From: Bacteroidia bacterium
Lineage (GTDB): Bacteria; Bacteroidota; Bacteroidia; NS11-12g; UBA955
NCBI GenBank assembly: GCA_014376345.1
Contig: JACMRS010000236.1
Coordinates: 1 to 7,488 of the forward strand
Reading direction: 5' to 3'
DNA length: 7,488 nt
Part shown: piece after piece, positions 6,230 to 7,488 of the stretch
Layout of the letters: every line of letters starts with the position of its first letter
How positions within the stretch are numbered: the stretch's first letter is position 1
The notes under the pieces: model-generated
What the model saw: the letters and a program-made list of their open reading frames with translations, nothing else
What the model was told of the DNA's origin: nothing
The model's database searches: none
Translations under genes and position numbers: made by a program

Positions 6230-7240
6230 ATGAAAAAAACATCTACCCTAATATTGTTTGTTTTAACATTAATGTTAATGACCTCCTGCTTTAAGAAAGA
6301 GGATGCACTAACATTGGTAGATGGCAATACAACAGTGACTCAATTGAATATGGGTGCTGATTACAACAAACAAATCTTTTTTGATTTGGGCACTAATACT
6401 TTTAAAACAAATGAAATAAGTGACTGGGATATTTGCTTTGATGCAAAACCTTCAGGATATGGTGTATTCATAAACAATGGCACTAACGTTCTCGCAAAAA
6501 AAACAGGTTCATATTCACCATTAGATGTAACCTACGAAGACACTTTTAATATAAACCTGTATGATGAGCAAACCGGAGATTTATATAAATCTGCTATTGG
6601 AGACTGGACAAAATATGTAAGAGATTTTGGAGGAGGACCAGTAAATGGTATTTTTATACTGGACTTGGGGAATAAGCTTCTTACAAAAGACCGTTATAAA
6701 AAAATATCAATAATCCGCTCAGACGATACTAGTTATAGCATTAAGTATTGTAACCTCAATGAAGCTAAATGGGAAACTTATACTATTGCTAAAAGCAAAA
6801 CTGAAAATTTCACCTATTTTTCATTTAAAGGTTTAGGCCAAATTGTTAAAAATGTTGAACCTGAAAAAAACACCTGGGATCTTGAGTTTACACAGTACAA
6901 ACACATTTTCTATAATCAAGGACCAGATCCTTTTCCATATAAAGTAACTGGTATTCTTATTAACCCAAACCATGTGTCAGTTTATATTGACTCAGTAACC
7001 AATTTTAATGACCTAACGCCTGCAATTTGCAGTAATCTAAAACTTTCCTCAAGAAGAGATATTATTGGATACAACTGGAAAACTATTGACTTTGGAACCT
7101 ATAATTACTCTGTCAACTCTAATATTAATTATATAATTAAAGATACCGAAGGGAAAATATACAAACTGCGGTTTCTTGATTTCTACAATGCAAATAGAAT
7201 TAAAGGATATCCTAAATTTGAGTTTATCAGAGTTATTTAG
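6230..7240 (+). CDS. HmuY-family lipoprotein
   Basis: This 336-residue lipoprotein has a short basic start, a hydrophobic stretch and the lipobox LMTSC, with Cys20 as the lipidated residue. The absence of Asp at +2 and the charged FKKED that follows are compatible with outer-membrane or surface placement. The mature part resembles HmuY-family heme-binding proteins and the protein encoded at 2970-4217. It has two WDxxF blocks, FKTNEISDWDICF (58-70) and NTWDLEF (214-220), then DIIGYNWKTIDFGTYNYSV (277-295) and the closing IYKLRFLDFY...GYPKFEFI typical of the family. It starts at the ATG immediately after the receptor TAA, so it is almost certainly cotranscribed and may be translationally coupled. 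The likely role is to capture a ligand at the surface and deliver it to the adjacent receptor; heme is the best guess from the family. The 3' end overlaps the convergent gene by 8 bases. Confidence 0.85.
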   Translation: MKKTSTLILFVLTLMLMTSCFKKEDALTLVDGNTTVTQLNMGADYNKQIFFDLGTNTFKTNEISDWDICFDAKPSGYGVFINNGTNVLAKKTGSYSPLDVTYEDTFNINLYDEQTGDLYKSAIGDWTKYVRDFGGGPVNGIFILDLGNKLLTKDRYKKISIIRSDDTSYSIKYCNLNEAKWETYTIAKSKTENFTYFSFKGLGQIVKNVEPEKNTWDLEFTQYKHIFYNQGPDPFPYKVTGILINPNHVSVYIDSVTNFNDLTPAICSNLKLSSRRDIIGYNWKTIDFGTYNYSVNSNINYIIKDTEGKIYKLRFLDFYNANRIKGYPKFEFIRVI

Positions 7241-7487
7241 AATCTAATATTTTCTTTTCGATCAGGGAAGTAGAATATCCCGGTATAAAATTTATTGTAG
7301 AAACTTTTCCTCCATCGGCCATTACAATGTCGTATCCTACAATGTTTTCGGCTTTATAATCAGAGCCTTTCACAAGCACATCCGGCCTTAGCATATTGAT
7401 AAGCTCTAAAGGTGTATCTTCATTGAACATCACAACAATGCCCACACTTTCCAAAGCTGCCATTATATAAGCCCTTGAATTTTCATC
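7233..7487 (-). CDS. HldE/RfaE domain II-like nucleotidyltransferase, C-terminal part (5' end outside window)
   Basis: This is the C-terminal part of a cytidylyltransferase-fold enzyme resembling D-glycero-beta-D-manno-heptose 1-phosphate adenylyltransferase (HldE/RfaE second domain). That enzyme activates heptose phosphate for lipopolysaccharide or glycan synthesis in the cytoplasm. The frame is open to the window edge; codons before the internal ATG at 7461-7463 read DENSRAYI, which matches the conserved ENSRA-type helix, so that ATG is not the start. Visible blocks are NEDTPLELI, LRPDVLVKGSDY, IVGYDIV and the closing STSLIEKKI, near the GxSTTxII motif that binds nucleotide in this family. 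At this length no kinase domain can be seen, so a stand-alone domain II protein (RfaE2 type) or a fused enzyme are both possible. A related nucleotidyltransferase acting on another phosphosugar cannot be excluded. Confidence 0.87.
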   Translation of the reverse strand, partial: DENSRAYIMAALESVGIVVMFNEDTPLELINMLRPDVLVKGSDYKAENIVGYDIVMADGGKVSTINFIPGYSTSLIEKKILDSK

Positions 7488-7488
7488 C

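Noticed and set aside
7237..7247. TTAGA-A-TCTAA inverted repeat as a terminator between the convergent genes
   Set aside because: The stem is only 5 bp, AT-rich and with a 1-base centre, and it lies inside the coding end of the nucleotidyltransferase.
1..7488. CRISPR array, tRNA/rRNA genes, insertion sequences or phage genes
   Set aside because: No regularly spaced repeats, RNA gene signatures, transposase motifs or terminal inverted repeats were seen; nearly all the sequence is explained by the coding regions listed.

Overview
The window looks like a piece of a Bacteroidota (Cytophaga-Flavobacterium-Bacteroides group) chromosome. The reasons are the AT-rich composition, a C-terminal type IX secretion (T9SS) sorting domain (a Bacteroidota hallmark), HmuY-like proteins next to a TonB-dependent receptor, a TAnnTTTG-type promoter element, and the lack of obvious Shine-Dalgarno sequences. 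The genus cannot be read from the sequence.

Layout. Positions 2-646 (+) hold the C-terminal part of a GT4-type glycosyltransferase cut by the left edge. It meets, tail to tail with a 9-base overlap, a small cytochrome-b5-like heme/steroid-binding protein (638-901, -). Diverging from that gene is a two-component pair: a sensor histidine kinase (918-2093) and an OmpR/PhoB-type response regulator (2090-2785), translationally coupled by an ATGA overlap. A 184-base intergenic region (2786-2969) follows, with two inverted repeats and a probable Bacteroidota promoter. It leads into a three-gene unit in the arrangement HmuY-like / TonB receptor / HmuY-like: a secreted HmuY-like protein with a T9SS tail (2970-4217), a HmuR/BtuB-like outer-membrane TonB-dependent receptor (4226-6229), and a HmuY-like lipoprotein (6230-7240) that starts on the base after the receptor stop. 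The right edge holds the C-terminal part of a cytidylyltransferase of the HldE/RfaE domain II type (7233-7487, -), again overlapping its neighbour tail to tail.

How they may work together. The likely biology is capture of heme, or another TonB substrate, by HmuY-like proteins at the surface and import through the receptor. The adjacent two-component system is a plausible regulator, but this is inferred from position only. The two flanking sugar genes (glycosyltransferase and heptose-type nucleotidyltransferase) look like unrelated envelope or polysaccharide housekeeping.

The most notable point is that the first HmuY-like gene carries a single in-frame TAA (3558-3560). The reading frame continues unbroken on the other side for another 218 codons, and those codons hold the second half of the HmuY-like region and the whole T9SS sorting domain. 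The stop lies close to the boundary between two internally similar halves. It is either a nonsense mutation (pseudogene), a sequence error, or a read-through/split arrangement.
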